The notes beneath the pieces are model-generated. The model made no database searches. It saw nothing but the letters and a program-made list of their open reading frames with translations, and had not been told where the DNA came from. From Candidatus Aquiluna sp. UB-MaderosW2red (GTDB lineage: Bacteria > Actinomycetota > Actinomycetes > Actinomycetales > Microbacteriaceae): a stretch of 64,000 nucleotides of DNA. Positions 36,228-45,916 of the stretch are shown here, piece by piece. The stretch lies in contig NZ_LT627734.1 in the NCBI RefSeq assembly GCF_900100865.1, positions 1 to 64,000 of the forward strand. The letters are read 5' to 3'. Numbering within the stretch: the stretch's first letter is position 1; each line of letters opens with the position of its first letter. Both the position numbers and the translations under genes were made by a program.

Positions 36228-37060
36228 TTTTGAACCTCCGAGTTTCTCAGCGCCTCTACAACTTTGATTGCATCCATGGTGGTCTCAACATTATGAACCC
36301 TAACTCCCCAGAGCTTTCGTTGCAGCAATAGCGCCGTCAGCACGGCCGTGGCCACGTCGCGGCGGGGATTCGACACCGCGGCCGGATCAGTCTCATCAAG
36401 CGCATTGGCCAGAAACCTTTTTCTTGAGGCCCCCACCAAGATAGGCAAGTCCAGCGCCTCAAGCTCATCGAGTCTTGAAACCAGCTCCCAGTTCTGCTTT
36501 ATGTCCTTGGCAAAACCGAGCCCGGGGTCAACGATGATGCGCTCCCGAGAGATGCCAGCGGCCACCGCGATGGCGACCTGCTCCGCAAGCTCTGACACAA
36601 CCTCTTTTGCGATGTTTTGATACTGACCCATTTGATCCATCACGCTTGAGTTGCCGCGCCAGTGGCTCAGGACATACCTCGCATCGCTTTTGGCTACGGC
36701 TCTAAACATTTCGGGGTCGGCCAACCCGCCGGAGACATCGTTGATGAAATCGGCACCAGCGGCGATTGCCAACTTGGCAGTTTCAGAGTTCATGGTGTCA
36801 ACCGAAATCAAAATATTAAGTTTTTCCTTAAATAATCTAAGCACCGGCAAAATGCGCTGCTGCTCTATGTCCGGGGAAATTCGAATGGCTCCGGGTCTAG
36901 TTGATTCGCCCCCGATATCGAGAATCTGAGCGCCCTGGCTCATGAGTAATCTCGCCTGTGCCAGAGCATAATCCGCGTCGAGAAATTCACCACCATCGCT
37001 AAAGGAATCGGGGGTGATATTAATCACGCCCATCACCAGGGGCCGGGCGAAGGTCTTCAT
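36224..37060 (-). CDS. folP: Dihydropteroate synthase
   Basis: A 278-residue TIM-barrel enzyme with VMGVINITPDSFSDGGEF, DIGGESTRPG, FINDVSGG and IIVDPGLGFAKDIKQNW, the classic sulfonamide target. It lies two bases after folE and overlaps folB. Start ATG with family-typical MKTFARPLVMG. Confidence 0.96.
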   Translation of the reverse strand: MKTFARPLVMGVINITPDSFSDGGEFLDADYALAQARLLMSQGAQILDIGGESTRPGAIRISPDIEQQRILPVLRLFKEKLNILISVDTMNSETAKLAIAAGADFINDVSGGLADPEMFRAVAKSDARYVLSHWRGNSSVMDQMGQYQNIAKEVVSELAEQVAIAVAAGISRERIIVDPGLGFAKDIKQNWELVSRLDELEALDLPILVGASRKRFLANALDETDPAAVSNPRRDVATAVLTALLLQRKLWGVRVHNVETTMDAIKVVEALRNSEVQK

Positions 37061-37062
37061 GA

Positions 37063-37614
37063 TTATTTGTTTATCAGACCCATGACCTCGGCACGATATA
37101 CCGGGTCAGCAAACACTCCAAGCGAACTCATAGTGATTGTGTTCACCGCAGGCTGTCTTGCTCCCCGCGACGCGACGCACTGGTGCCTGGCCTCAACCAC
37201 AACAATTACACCCTGGGCATTCAAGCCATCAGAGATTGCTTGGGTTATTTGGTTTGTTAAGTGTTCTTGCAGTTGCGGCCTAGCGGCCAAAATCTCAACC
37301 ACATTGGCCAGTCGCCCCAGGCCGGCAAGTTTGCCGTTTGGAAGATAAGCAACATGCGCCACGCCGGTGAAGGGCAAAAGATGATGTTCACAAATTGAGA
37401 CCAACTCGATGTCCTTAAGAATTACCGTCTCATTCTTTTCAGTCTCAAATAGCTCGCCAAAAGCGCTCAGCGGATCTTTGCCAATCCCCTTGAAAAAAGC
37501 CTCGTAGCTCTGGGCTACTTTTTCGGGGGTTGACCTAAGTGCTTCGCGATCGGGGTCTTCACCAATAGCAATAAGTAACTCTCTAACCGCAGCGCGGATT
37601 CGATCACTTTGCAT
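37063..37614 (-). CDS. folE: GTP cyclohydrolase I
   Basis: A 183-residue enzyme opening the folate pathway. The zinc and active-site motifs are SICEHHLLPFTGVAHVAYLP, GLGRLANVVEILA and EARHQCVASRGARQP. The 5' end overlaps the ftsH 3' end by 11 bp, suggesting coupling. Confidence 0.97.
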   Translation of the reverse strand: MQSDRIRAAVRELLIAIGEDPDREALRSTPEKVAQSYEAFFKGIGKDPLSAFGELFETEKNETVILKDIELVSICEHHLLPFTGVAHVAYLPNGKLAGLGRLANVVEILAARPQLQEHLTNQITQAISDGLNAQGVIVVVEARHQCVASRGARQPAVNTITMSSLGVFADPVYRAEVMGLINK

Positions 37615-39610
37615 CTAGCGGAGTCTCTTCGGTTGGCTTTTCTGGCTTTGGCTTTTCAGGGTGCACCTCGAGCTGAATGGCTTTGCGCTTGGGCACTGAA
37701 ATTGGGCCCTTGGCAGTTACTGAACGTTTTGTTGATGACCGCCAAACGGTGCGTTCCGGTAGCTTTTTAACCGTCTTGAAGATCTTCATAATTTCTTCTT
37801 GGTTCAGGGTCTCCTGCTCCAAAAGTGACTTGGCAAGCTTGTCCAAAACGGCCCTATTGAGTGTGATGGCTTGATGCGCTTCATTCAAAGCGTTTTCCAA
37901 AATGGCCCGCACCTCGTTATCTACCTGCTGTGCCATCTCGTTCGAATACGCGTGCTGGGTCGCGAGCTCGCGACCCAAAAAGGGTTCTGAGTTGCCACTG
38001 CCCAAAGTAATCGCGCCAATTTTGGAACTCATGCCGTATTTGGTCACCATGGTTCGGGCAATATTTGTAGCCTTCTCAAAGTCATTTGACGCTCCGGTAG
38101 TCGGATCCTTGAAGACGATTTCCTCTGCGATGCGGCCACCCATTGCCCAAGCAATCTGATCTAGGAGCTGATTGCGGGTGATTGAGTAGCGATCCTCCAT
38201 CGGCATCACCATGGTGTAACCCAAAGCTCGGCCTCTTGGCAAAATCGTGATCTTGGTAACCGGATCGGAGTGGTTTAGGGCGCCCGCCACTAAACCGTGA
38301 CCGGCCTCGTGATAGGCGGTGATGAGGCGCTCTTTATCCTGCATCAGGGTGGACTTCTTTTGAGGTCCTCCGATTACTCGGTCGATGGCCTCGTCTATGA
38401 CCTCGTCGTTGATCTCGGTGCGGTTCAATCGGGCAGCCAAAAGAGCTGACTCGTTTAGCACGTTGGCCAAATCGGCACCCGTGAACCCGGGAGTCCTTCT
38501 AGCAATCACTTCTAGATTCACATCATCCGCCAAGGGCTTGTTCTTGGAGTGCACCTTCAGAATCTGCTCGCGACCCTTTAGGTCCGGGGCGCTAACCCCA
38601 ACCTGGCGGTCAAAGCGGCCGGGTCTCAAAAGGGCGGGATCCAAAACGTCTGGCCGGTTGGTTGCAGCAATCAAAATCACATTGGTATTGGTGTCAAAGC
38701 CATCCATCTCAACCAAGAGCTGGTTCAAAGTCTGCTCGCGCTCATCGTTGCCGCCCCCGATGCCGGTGCCGCGGTGACGTCCAACAGCATCAATCTCATC
38801 AACAAAGATAATTGCCGGTGATGCTTGCTTAGCCTGCTCGAATAGGTCCCTCACCCTTGAGGCGCCGACACCGACAAACATCTCGACAAAATCAGAGCCA
38901 GAGATTGAGAAGAATGGCACGCCGGCTTCGCCGGCTACCGCTTTGGCTACGAGGGTTTTACCGGTTCCCGGTGGGCCGTATAACAAAACTCCCTTGGGAA
39001 TCTTGGCGCCCATGGCTTGGAATTTTTCCGGGTCTTTTAGAAAATCCTTAATCTCAACAAGCTCTTCCATGGCCTCGTCAATCCCTGCAACATCGGCGAA
39101 GGTGACATTCGAGGTCTCTTTAGTGACCATCTTGGCTTTTGATTTACCGAAGTTCATAACCCCGCGGCCGCCACCCGACATGGTGCTCATCAAGAACCAG
39201 AAGAGCGCCAAAATGATAATGAATGGTAAGAGCGAACCCAATAGGGCCAGCGGCCAAGGGGTTGATGGAACCTCATCGGTCCAGCCATCACTAATTGGGG
39301 CAGCTGCAACAATCTCGGCAACCGCCGAGGCGCGACCCGAGACAAAGTAGAACTGAATCTGATTTCCATATTCGGCATTAGTCGAAGTTAGGACCACATC
39401 AACCCTTTGGTTGCCATCCAAGATGGTGACCGATTTGGCCTGACCCGAAGAAATCAGATCTAGACCGACCTCGGTGTCAACCTTGGTGAAACGATCGGCG
39501 GTGGCCAATGAGGTGCCGATGAAAACTACCGTCAAGGCAAGTGCGACCCATATCCAGGGTCCGCGTAGAAACTTTTTAACCTTCATGGGTGGCTTCGCCG
39601 CCCCTTTCAA
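37604..39610 (-). CDS. ftsH: ATP-dependent zinc metalloprotease FtsH
   Basis: A 668-residue membrane-anchored AAA protease. Two N-terminal helices (about 15-35 and 118-143) flank an extracytoplasmic loop; then Walker [18 protein letters not shown], the SRH motif near [13 protein letters not shown] and the zinc site HEAGH. The C-terminal tail of about 40 residues is rich in Lys/Pro/Glu ([15 protein letters not shown]). It lies six bases from hpt upstream. Confidence 0.97.
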   Translation of the reverse strand: MKGAAKPPMKVKKFLRGPWIWVALALTVVFIGTSLATADRFTKVDTEVGLDLISSGQAKSVTILDGNQRVDVVLTSTNAEYGNQIQFYFVSGRASAVAEIVAAAPISDGWTDEVPSTPWPLALLGSLLPFIIILALFWFLMSTMSGGGRGVMNFGKSKAKMVTKETSNVTFADVAGIDEAMEELVEIKDFLKDPEKFQAMGAKIPKGVLLYGPPGTGKTLVAKAVAGEAGVPFFSISGSDFVEMFVGVGASRVRDLFEQAKQASPAIIFVDEIDAVGRHRGTGIGGGNDEREQTLNQLLVEMDGFDTNTNVILIAATNRPDVLDPALLRPGRFDRQVGVSAPDLKGREQILKVHSKNKPLADDVNLEVIARRTPGFTGADLANVLNESALLAARLNRTEINDEVIDEAIDRVIGGPQKKSTLMQDKERLITAYHEAGHGLVAGALNHSDPVTKITILPRGRALGYTMVMPMEDRYSITRNQLLDQIAWAMGGRIAEEIVFKDPTTGASNDFEKATNIARTMVTKYGMSSKIGAITLGSGNSEPFLGRELATQHAYSNEMAQQVDNEVRAILENALNEAHQAITLNRAVLDKLAKSLLEQETLNQEEIMKIFKTVKKLPERTVWRSSTKRSVTAKGPISVPKRKAIQLEVHPEKPKPEKPTEETPLDAK

Positions 39611-39616
39611 TTTGGA

Positions 39617-40162
39617 TTAACTGTAAACAGAAGGCGCCAGCACTCCAACGCCATCTAGTGATCGATACTGCTCGTTGTAGTCGAGCCCATAGCCCACCAC
39701 AAATTCGTTTGGAATATCAAACCCCACCCATCTGACATCAATCTTCACCTTGGCGGCCTCGGGCTTGCGCAAAAGAGCGACTATCTCTACAGACTTTGCC
39801 TCACGAGCTGCAAGATTGGCTGTGAGCCAAGAAAGTGTTAGCCCAGAGTCAATTATGTCTTCGACTATCAAAACATGGCGGTCTTTAATATCGGTATCAA
39901 GGTCTTTGAGAATTCGAACCACCCCTGAAGACACGGTGCCAGAGCCGTAGGAGGAAACCGCCATCCAGTCTTGGCTGCTCGGAATCTGCATGGCCCTTGA
40001 TAGATCGGCCATGAATGGCACAGCCCCCTTCAAGATTCCCAGTAGCAGCACGTTCTTGTCTTGATAGAACTCATCGATGTGGATCGCAAGCTCTTGGATT
40101 CGGGTTTGGATTTGCTCCTTGGAGGCCAAAACTTTGGTGATGTCTTTATGGGCGAGGTGCAC
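39617..40162 (-). CDS. hpt: Hypoxanthine phosphoribosyltransferase
   Basis: A 181-residue purine salvage enzyme. The PRPP loop is VLIVEDIIDSGLTLSWL, with KGAVPFMADLSRAM before it and RWVGFDIPNEFVVGYGLDY after it. It starts one base after tilS; the tilS-hpt-ftsH order is widespread in Gram-positive bacteria. Confidence 0.96.
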   Translation of the reverse strand: MHLAHKDITKVLASKEQIQTRIQELAIHIDEFYQDKNVLLLGILKGAVPFMADLSRAMQIPSSQDWMAVSSYGSGTVSSGVVRILKDLDTDIKDRHVLIVEDIIDSGLTLSWLTANLAAREAKSVEIVALLRKPEAAKVKIDVRWVGFDIPNEFVVGYGLDYNEQYRSLDGVGVLAPSVYS

Positions 40163-40163
40163 T

Positions 40164-41168
40164 TTAGGCTCCTGGGTTCAATGGCTTGCCGGGTAGCAAA
40201 ACTAGCTGATTATTTACCCGCTCTACTGTAATGCCAGAAAGACTCAGCGGTTTCTGTCCGTGCCAGTTTGTAACCAACGCATCCATTTCAAGCACTTGCG
40301 AACGAGACAGGCTCTTCGCTCCGTTGGCTAAAGCAATCAAGTGGAGCGTCTTGCGCCTTAGCCCAATCTGAGCTTTTGCTAGCAACTCGATCGCATAACC
40401 CCCATCAGTCATTACCTGCAGCATCAGCTGATTGGCCTGGTTGAGTAAATAGTCCTCCGACTCCTGCACCAAAAGCGCGGTCCTGGAAAGCGATTCTGCA
40501 ATACCCGGGGCAAGCTCAACCTCAAGCTCCGCTAAAATTCTGCGAGCTTTGACCCGCGTGAAATCCTCATCCAAATTCTGCGGGTCATCCCAAATCTCTA
40601 GGCCCTGATCGAGCACACTTTGTCGAAGCAGACTGCGGGTCAAACCCAGAAGCGGCCGAATCAGTTTCCGCTCCTCATCAATCTCGCGCATCCCAGAGAT
40701 TGCACTTAGCCCAGAGCCTCTAACTAAACCGAGCAACACCGTCTCGGCCTGATCCCCCTGGTTATGGCCCAAAAAAATGTAACTGGCATAAAGCTGCACT
40801 CGAATATTTTCTAATTCTCGATACCGAGCATTTCTTGCAGCCGCCTCTAAGCCCGCTCCAGCTTGGGTAACCGAGACTCTCGAGACCAGAACCGGCTCTA
40901 GGCCAAGGGCTTTGCACACTTGCTTAGTATTTTGGGCCACCACATCAGAGTTCTGCTGCAGACCGTGATCGATTATTGCTGCAGCTACGTTAAGTTTTAG
41001 TTTGTTCGCCTCGAATATGGTGGCACTGGCCAGCGCCAGAGAGTCACCACCACCAGAAACCGCAACTAAAATAGTGTCGCCAGCGACAAGATTAAGTTTC
41101 GAAAGAGTCTCACGAACAGCGCGCCTGACATCGGCTATTGCCGGGGTCAGGCGAGGTCTAAGTTCCAT
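40164..41168 (-). CDS. tilS: tRNA(Ile)-lysidine synthetase
   Basis: A 334-residue ATP-pyrophosphatase modifying C34 of tRNA-Ile(CAU). The PP-loop SGGGDS is at residues 38-43, and HNQGDQAETVLLGLVRGSGL is also typical. The C-terminal domain is short. It is divergent from ppa and heads the tilS-hpt-ftsH-fol-panC-lysS run. Confidence 0.93.
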   Translation of the reverse strand: MELRPRLTPAIADVRRAVRETLSKLNLVAGDTILVAVSGGGDSLALASATIFEANKLKLNVAAAIIDHGLQQNSDVVAQNTKQVCKALGLEPVLVSRVSVTQAGAGLEAAARNARYRELENIRVQLYASYIFLGHNQGDQAETVLLGLVRGSGLSAISGMREIDEERKLIRPLLGLTRSLLRQSVLDQGLEIWDDPQNLDEDFTRVKARRILAELEVELAPGIAESLSRTALLVQESEDYLLNQANQLMLQVMTDGGYAIELLAKAQIGLRRKTLHLIALANGAKSLSRSQVLEMDALVTNWHGQKPLSLSGITVERVNNQLVLLPGKPLNPGA

Positions 41169-41219
41169 TGGGTCCCAAATTCGATAATCTGTTGCCCATA
41201 AGCCTATTGAGGAGTTGCA

Positions 41220-41699
41220 TTGAGTTACGACGTAGTGATTGAGATACCGCGCGGTTCAAGAAATAAATACGAAATTGACCACGAGACCGGCAGAGTGTTT
41301 TTAGACCGAGTGTTGTTCACTGGCTTTGTTTATCCAACCGATTACGGCTATTTCGAAAACACTCTCGGTGGCGATGGCGACCCTCTAGATGCCTTGGTTC
41401 TGCTCGAATACCCCCTCTACCCGGGGGTTGGTGTCAAGGTTCGAGCAGTTGGCATGCTGGTGATGGAAGACGATGGTGGAGTGGATGAAAAAGTCCTCTG
41501 TGTTCCCGCCAAAGATCCACGCTGGTCTCACATCAAAGACCTAGGCGACGTTCCCGCTCAAACTAAAAACGAGATTGAGCACTTTTTTACTCACTACAAA
41601 GACCTAGAGCCAAATAAGTGGGTCAAGATTCAAGGCTGGGAAGAGCTAAAGGCGACTCAAAAGGTCATCGACGCGGCCTACGCAAGCTATACGCACTAG
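41220..41699 (+). CDS. ppa: Inorganic pyrophosphatase
   Basis: A 159-residue class I pyrophosphatase hydrolysing PPi. Signatures: [36 protein letters not shown] (metal-binding Asp residues), and [15 protein letters not shown]. The start is TTG 41220 with GAGGAG six bases upstream. It is a single gene on the plus strand. Confidence 0.97.
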   Translation: MSYDVVIEIPRGSRNKYEIDHETGRVFLDRVLFTGFVYPTDYGYFENTLGGDGDPLDALVLLEYPLYPGVGVKVRAVGMLVMEDDGGVDEKVLCVPAKDPRWSHIKDLGDVPAQTKNEIEHFFTHYKDLEPNKWVKIQGWEELKATQKVIDAAYASYTH

Positions 41700-41778
41700 C
41701 TCCAACCCAGCCAGAGTGCGGGCAAACTCCAATTACCGTTGAACTTTTCTAGCCGCCGATGATCTGCGATTTCCGGAA

Positions 41779-42022
41779 ATGACTAAGTCTCTTTCAAAAT
41801 CGTTTGCGACATTATTTTGGCTGGTGCTGGGCATGCAATTTTTAGCGGAGGCGACTGAGACCACCATGGATTTGGGGGCCCGGCTTTTTTCATGATCTGG
41901 GGCCTCGCAGTCTCGTCGCAGGCATGCTCCTTGGGCTGCCACTTTTTCTATCACTGCGGCTGAATCCTAAAGATCCACCAAGGCAATTAATAATGGCCAA
42001 CCAAAAATTCTCAGATAACTAG
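41779..42022 (+). pseudogene. Frameshifted small two-helix membrane protein
   Basis: From ATG 41779 the frame codes MTKSLSKSFATLFWLVLGMQ and runs to a TGA at 41893. One base into a TTTTTT run (41885-41890) the frame switches; dropping one T joins ARLF to HDLGPRSLVAGMLLGLPLFL then NPKDPPRQ and a stop at 42022. Both halves are hydrophobic helices with charged ends, so I infer one roughly 80-residue gene broken by a single T insertion. No family recognised. Confidence 0.5.
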
Positions 42023-42115
42023 AGTCGCCTCAAGGAGCGAAAAAGCCACTTTCGATGCAGCTGACATGCGCCCGGCTCAAAAGCTTCATATCCCCGGTGT
42101 CTAGATGAATTTGAT

Positions 42116-42125
42116 GTGAGCTCAC
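42116..42125. promoter_or_regulatory. Perfect 10-bp palindrome upstream of the sulfur gene set
   Basis: GTGAGCTCAC, 143 bp before the rhodanese start. It could be an operator for the cluster, but 10-bp palindromes are not rare and no second copy was seen. Confidence 0.2.
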
Positions 42126-42268
42126 TTAATGCTGCAGCCTGAAGGGTTCAATAGTTTCCAATTGTTTCCTTCTGTGTTGTTTTGTTACCCGCCAACTTGT
42201 GGCCCAGTGCCAGCCTTCATAGCCTTCAGGTGACTCATCAACTTTCCAATAATCGAAAGACGAAATAA

Positions 42269-43252
42269 ATGACCACCTTCAAGAACTCTTCCAAGCTGCT
42301 AGGCCTCTTGGTCATTTCCCTCACCACACTTTCGGGCTGTGCCGCCACTTCAAACACCAGCGCACCAAATAGCTCGAGCGTTGCGGAGGTCGCAAGCGAG
42401 TATGAGCCGGGAGTCACCACCACAATCACTAATCAAGGCTTGGTTTCTCGGGATTGGCTCGAGGCCAATGCAACGGACCCCGATCTCGTAATTTTGCATA
42501 TTGCTGCTGAGGAGGGGGTCTATGAAAGAGGCCACATTCCTTCGGCACGGAAGCTCGATTGGGCCACTGGACTCACCGGTGGTGCTGATCGAGGAATAGT
42601 CGGAAGGGCCAGTTTCGAAACTGTTGGCCGCGATTTGGGTATCAACCAGAATTCCAAGATTGTGGTCTATGGGGAGACCCACCAGCTCTATGCCACCTGG
42701 GCGGTTTGGGTCTTTAAGATTTATGGATTCAATAACGTCAGGCTTTTAGATGGCGGTCTCGCGAACTGGGAGGCAACCGGAGGGGAGCTTTCATTGCAGG
42801 TTCCAACTTTTAGTTCAGGGGACTTTTCACCTGGTGAGCCCAATTTGAACCTGAGGGCCTTTATCGAAGAGGTAGTTGTTGCGGCGAAGACCGGGGACTC
42901 TGACAACACCCTGATTGTTGACAATCGGTCACTCGAGTCTTACCTGGGCGAGGTTGAGTCCGGTGCCACTTTCGATGGTCACGTTCCTAGTGCTGAGAGC
43001 CTGTTCAGTTTCAGCCTCTTCACCGAAGAAAATACCTACCTTGATGCCGCCAACATAGCCGAAACCTATGAGGCGATAGGCGTCACCTCAGACAAAGAAA
43101 TCATTCTGTATTGCGGAACCGGGCTGCTGGCTAGCGCTTCCTGGTTTGCATTGACCCAGGTTCTCGGGTTTGAGAACGTGAAGAATTACGACGGTTCATG
43201 GACCGAATATGGCAACGCCGAAAACGTCCCAATTGAATCGGCTGGGGCCTAA
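42269..43252 (+). CDS. Tandem-domain rhodanese (sulfurtransferase) lipoprotein
   Basis: A 327-residue exported lipoprotein: lipobox LSGC with Cys24, a Ser/Asn-rich spacer, then two rhodanese domains. The C-terminal domain carries the catalytic loop CGTGLLAS with persulfide Cys282. The N-terminal domain has YGETHQLY at the loop position and so lacks the cysteine, as in known thiosulfate sulfurtransferases. It is probably located on the outer membrane face and moves sulfane sulfur from thiosulfate. Its stop and the next start share a base (TAATG), so it is coupled to the YeeE/YedE transporter. Confidence 0.93.
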   Translation: MTTFKNSSKLLGLLVISLTTLSGCAATSNTSAPNSSSVAEVASEYEPGVTTTITNQGLVSRDWLEANATDPDLVILHIAAEEGVYERGHIPSARKLDWATGLTGGADRGIVGRASFETVGRDLGINQNSKIVVYGETHQLYATWAVWVFKIYGFNNVRLLDGGLANWEATGGELSLQVPTFSSGDFSPGEPNLNLRAFIEEVVVAAKTGDSDNTLIVDNRSLESYLGEVESGATFDGHVPSAESLFSFSLFTEENTYLDAANIAETYEAIGVTSDKEIILYCGTGLLASASWFALTQVLGFENVKNYDGSWTEYGNAENVPIESAGA

Positions 43253-44481
43253 TGGCGACCCAGCAGGCTGAACTGGCCAGTCCCGAAAGGACTGGGCCAG
43301 TTTGGACCAAAGCCGATAGCGTTCGATCACTAGTTGCCCTTGGGCTGATTGGCTTTTTAGTCTGGCTGGCCACCTGGTTAGCCGCTAGTGAAGACTTTGG
43401 TTCCCAGGCCTCGATCTCATTGGTTCTAGGGGCTGCACTGGGAATTGCGTTTGAACGTGGTCGCTTTTGTTTCTTCTGTATCTGGCGTGACGCAATAGAT
43501 AGAAATTACAACTCTGGGCTGCTTGCTATCTATACCGCAATCGGGGTCGGAGCAATCGGTTACACCGTGCTTTTCGGAATCTTTCAGGCTGATCCCGCCA
43601 GGGGGCTTCCAACTGGAGCCCACATTGGTCCGGTGAGCATCGCCTTGGTAGTTGCAGCATTCGTGTTTGGACTAGGCATGGCGCTTTCTGGTGCTTGTAT
43701 CTCTGGCCACATATATCGCTTGGCCGAAGGGTCGCTGCGCGCGATTGTTGCCTTATTGGGCACCGTAATCGGATTCTTCCTCGCCTATCAAAGCTGGAAC
43801 CCGCTTTATAACCTCACTATCAGTGCCGCACCCACTATTTGGTTGCCCAGCTATCTTGGCTACGGTGGGGCACTGCTTTTGACTCTTTTAGTGCTTGGGA
43901 TTCTGATTTACCTAGCGCTAAAACGGGCAGACCCCAAAGAAAATAAGGCAATTGCCCAAGCCTCTGCAACCCCAACTCAGCTCCGGGATAACCTTTTGAA
44001 AAAACGCTGGACACCCTGGGCCACTGGATCGATAGTGGGCTTGGTGGGAGTCGCGGCATATCTGCAAGTGGAACCGCTTGGCACTACTAGGCAAATCAAC
44101 TCCTGGAGTCAAAATCTCGCATCCAATCTGAACATCCGCCCTGAGACATTGGAAGGAATGGATACTTTTGCCGGCTGTATTGCGGTGGTGGGTGAAATAA
44201 TCACTAATAATGGCTGGCTAATTTTAGGTCTGTTTATCGCGGCACTCGCGGCGGCGATAGCGAGTAATAGATTCGGCTTCGAATCAATCACGATTGCCAA
44301 CTCAGGGACGGCCCTACTGGGCGGAGTTATGCTCGGCTGGGGATCTTTCACCGCGCTCGGGTGCACGGTGGGAGTCCTTCTTACCGGCACTCAAAGTTTC
44401 GCCATATCCGGTTGGATCTTTCTGGTCTTCGCCTTTTTAGGAACCTTCCTCGGAGTCAAACTCAAACTGAATAGGATCTAA
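43252..44481 (+). CDS. YeeE/YedE family transporter (thiosulfate / sulfur import)
   Basis: A 409-residue membrane protein with about ten helices in two related halves. Cysteine-bearing motifs typical of the family are RFCFFCIWRDA (Cys73, Cys76), ALSGACISGHIYRLAEGS (Cys149), and in the second half FAGCIAVVG and TALGCTVGVLLTG. The best studied member, TsuA, imports thiosulfate through a line of conserved cysteines. It is coupled to the rhodanese lipoprotein gene, which supports a thiosulfate or sulfane-sulfur substrate. No separate TsuB-like SirA/TusA protein is encoded nearby. Confidence 0.9.
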   Translation: MATQQAELASPERTGPVWTKADSVRSLVALGLIGFLVWLATWLAASEDFGSQASISLVLGAALGIAFERGRFCFFCIWRDAIDRNYNSGLLAIYTAIGVGAIGYTVLFGIFQADPARGLPTGAHIGPVSIALVVAAFVFGLGMALSGACISGHIYRLAEGSLRAIVALLGTVIGFFLAYQSWNPLYNLTISAAPTIWLPSYLGYGGALLLTLLVLGILIYLALKRADPKENKAIAQASATPTQLRDNLLKKRWTPWATGSIVGLVGVAAYLQVEPLGTTRQINSWSQNLASNLNIRPETLEGMDTFAGCIAVVGEIITNNGWLILGLFIAALAAAIASNRFGFESITIANSGTALLGGVMLGWGSFTALGCTVGVLLTGTQSFAISGWIFLVFAFLGTFLGVKLKLNRI

Positions 44482-44485
44482 TCTC

Positions 44486-44977
44486 GTGTTGAGAAAAAAC
44501 ATTAGTCGATTGATTGCGATGAGCACGCTGGCACTATTACTTGCAGGCTGTGCTGCAACCCTGCCGGGCAAAGATAGCGGCCAGCTTCCCGAGTTTTCAG
44601 CTCAGACTATTTCAGGGGAAAATTACTCGAGCGTTGAATTGGCAGATCGGGGGGCACTGATTTGGTTCTGGACTCCCTGGTGCGCGATTTGTGCCCAGGA
44701 GTCAGCAGACATTGTCGCCCTCACAGAGGCCAATCCAGATTTATTGGTTATTGGGATTGCCGGGTATGGATCTTCCGAAGAAATGGCAGCTTTCACCCAA
44801 CGCACGAACACCGCGTACTTGACCCATCTGAACGATGAAACTGGCGCTCTCTGGTCTGCATTCCAGGTTCCCATTCAACCTTCCCTAGTGGCGGTAAATC
44901 GCCAAGGCGAATTACGCCTAAACATTGGACCCACCTCGGCAGGGGATTTGCAAGCGCTAGCTGACTGGGTCAAGTAG
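44486..44977 (+). CDS. TlpA-like thioredoxin-fold lipoprotein (second copy)
   Basis: A 163-residue lipoprotein: signal peptide and lipobox LAGC (Cys22), then a thioredoxin domain with active site WCAIC (Cys66, Cys69) and cis-proline region VPIQPSLVAVN. It is four bases after the transporter gene and directly before a CcdA gene, so it likely receives electrons from that CcdA and reduces extracytoplasmic thiols or persulfides. The start is GTG 44486. A different TlpA/ResA protein is encoded at 18948. Confidence 0.92.
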   Translation: MLRKNISRLIAMSTLALLLAGCAATLPGKDSGQLPEFSAQTISGENYSSVELADRGALIWFWTPWCAICAQESADIVALTEANPDLLVIGIAGYGSSEEMAAFTQRTNTAYLTHLNDETGALWSAFQVPIQPSLVAVNRQGELRLNIGPTSAGDLQALADWVK

Positions 44978-45832
44978 TTGCTCGAAATCAATCTCGCACT
45001 GGCTTTGACGGCAGGAATTCTTGCCACCTTCAACCCGTGCGGTTTTGCTTTATTACCGGCCTATCTGACCTCGATGATCCTTATCAAGGAGGAGCCCGGC
45101 GCAACCGCCACCGCCCCGTATTTTCGGGCCGTGAGGTTTGCTGTTGCTTTTTCCCTCGGGCTGCTTGTGATCTTCGCCGCCATTGGACTGCTGGTTTTCC
45201 CAATTTCCTACGCTATTCAGGAATGCCTGCCTTTTGTTACCGGGCTTATGGGGCTCGTGCTGATTGTTCTTGGAGTCCTATTACTTTGGGGCAAAAGTCC
45301 CATTATGGCTAAATTTCTAAATCCGAACATCGCTCCTGGCAGGTCATTCGTAACTCAATTTGGATATGGAGTTACCTATGCTTTGGCTTCGCTCTCCTGC
45401 ACCATAGGGCCATTTTTGGCAATCACTACTGGGGCAGTCCAGCAACAAAACTTGATCCAACTTCTCGCCGTTTTCACTAGCTACTCGCTGGGGATGGCTG
45501 CGACTGTCTTTGTTTTAGCGACCATAACCGCTGCTGCCAAGCAAACAGTGCTCAAAAAAATCCGACAGGCTTATCCAATAATTGAAAAGGGCACCGCCTT
45601 GCTCTTGGTTGTCGTCGGAAGCTACTTCTTGCTCTACGCCTGGTATGAATTGCAGCTCTACCAAGGATTTAACTTTGAGAATCCGATCATCGAAGCGGTG
45701 ACTAGGCTGCAGGGCCAGGTGGCGAGTTTTGCAGGAACCACCGGCCCATGGCCATTCCTTGTTATCGCTCTAGCTATTTTGCTGACAGTCACTTTTCTGA
45801 AACGCCGAAAGCATAAAACGCCTCTTGACTAA
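44978..45832 (+). CDS. CcdA/DsbD-type transmembrane thiol-disulfide transporter (second copy)
   Basis: A 284-residue membrane protein with six or seven helices and paired cysteines in ATFNPCGFALLPAYLTSM and SLSCTIGPFLAITTG. The start is TTG 44978, directly after the stop of the TlpA-like gene. It is longer than the ccs-linked CcdA (240 residues), with an extra C-terminal helix. It probably feeds electrons to the adjacent TlpA-like lipoprotein rather than to cytochrome c maturation. Confidence 0.9.
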   Translation: MLEINLALALTAGILATFNPCGFALLPAYLTSMILIKEEPGATATAPYFRAVRFAVAFSLGLLVIFAAIGLLVFPISYAIQECLPFVTGLMGLVLIVLGVLLLWGKSPIMAKFLNPNIAPGRSFVTQFGYGVTYALASLSCTIGPFLAITTGAVQQQNLIQLLAVFTSYSLGMAATVFVLATITAAAKQTVLKKIRQAYPIIEKGTALLLVVVGSYFLLYAWYELQLYQGFNFENPIIEAVTRLQGQVASFAGTTGPWPFLVIALAILLTVTFLKRRKHKTPLD

Positions 45833-45916
45833 TCAAATATTGGGTTGTGAGCTCTAACTAAATGTTTGTGATCCATTAGACAGCTTGGCAAATAAGACAA
45901 GCGAAGGATTATTACA

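Larger units (their letters stand above)
41700..42268. other. 569-bp gap between ppa and the sulfur gene set
   Basis: It contains a probable frameshifted small membrane-protein gene (41779-42022), a perfect 10-bp palindrome GTGAGCTCAC (42116-42125) and AT-rich sequence with T tracts before the rhodanese start. Nothing else is readable. Confidence 0.55.

Noticed and set aside
41733-41954. Minus-strand open frame of 73 codons
   Set aside because: It is antisense to the frameshifted membrane-protein gene, whose plus-strand translation looks more protein-like.
42350-42682. Minus-strand 110-codon frame
   Set aside because: It is antisense to the rhodanese lipoprotein gene and shows no family match.
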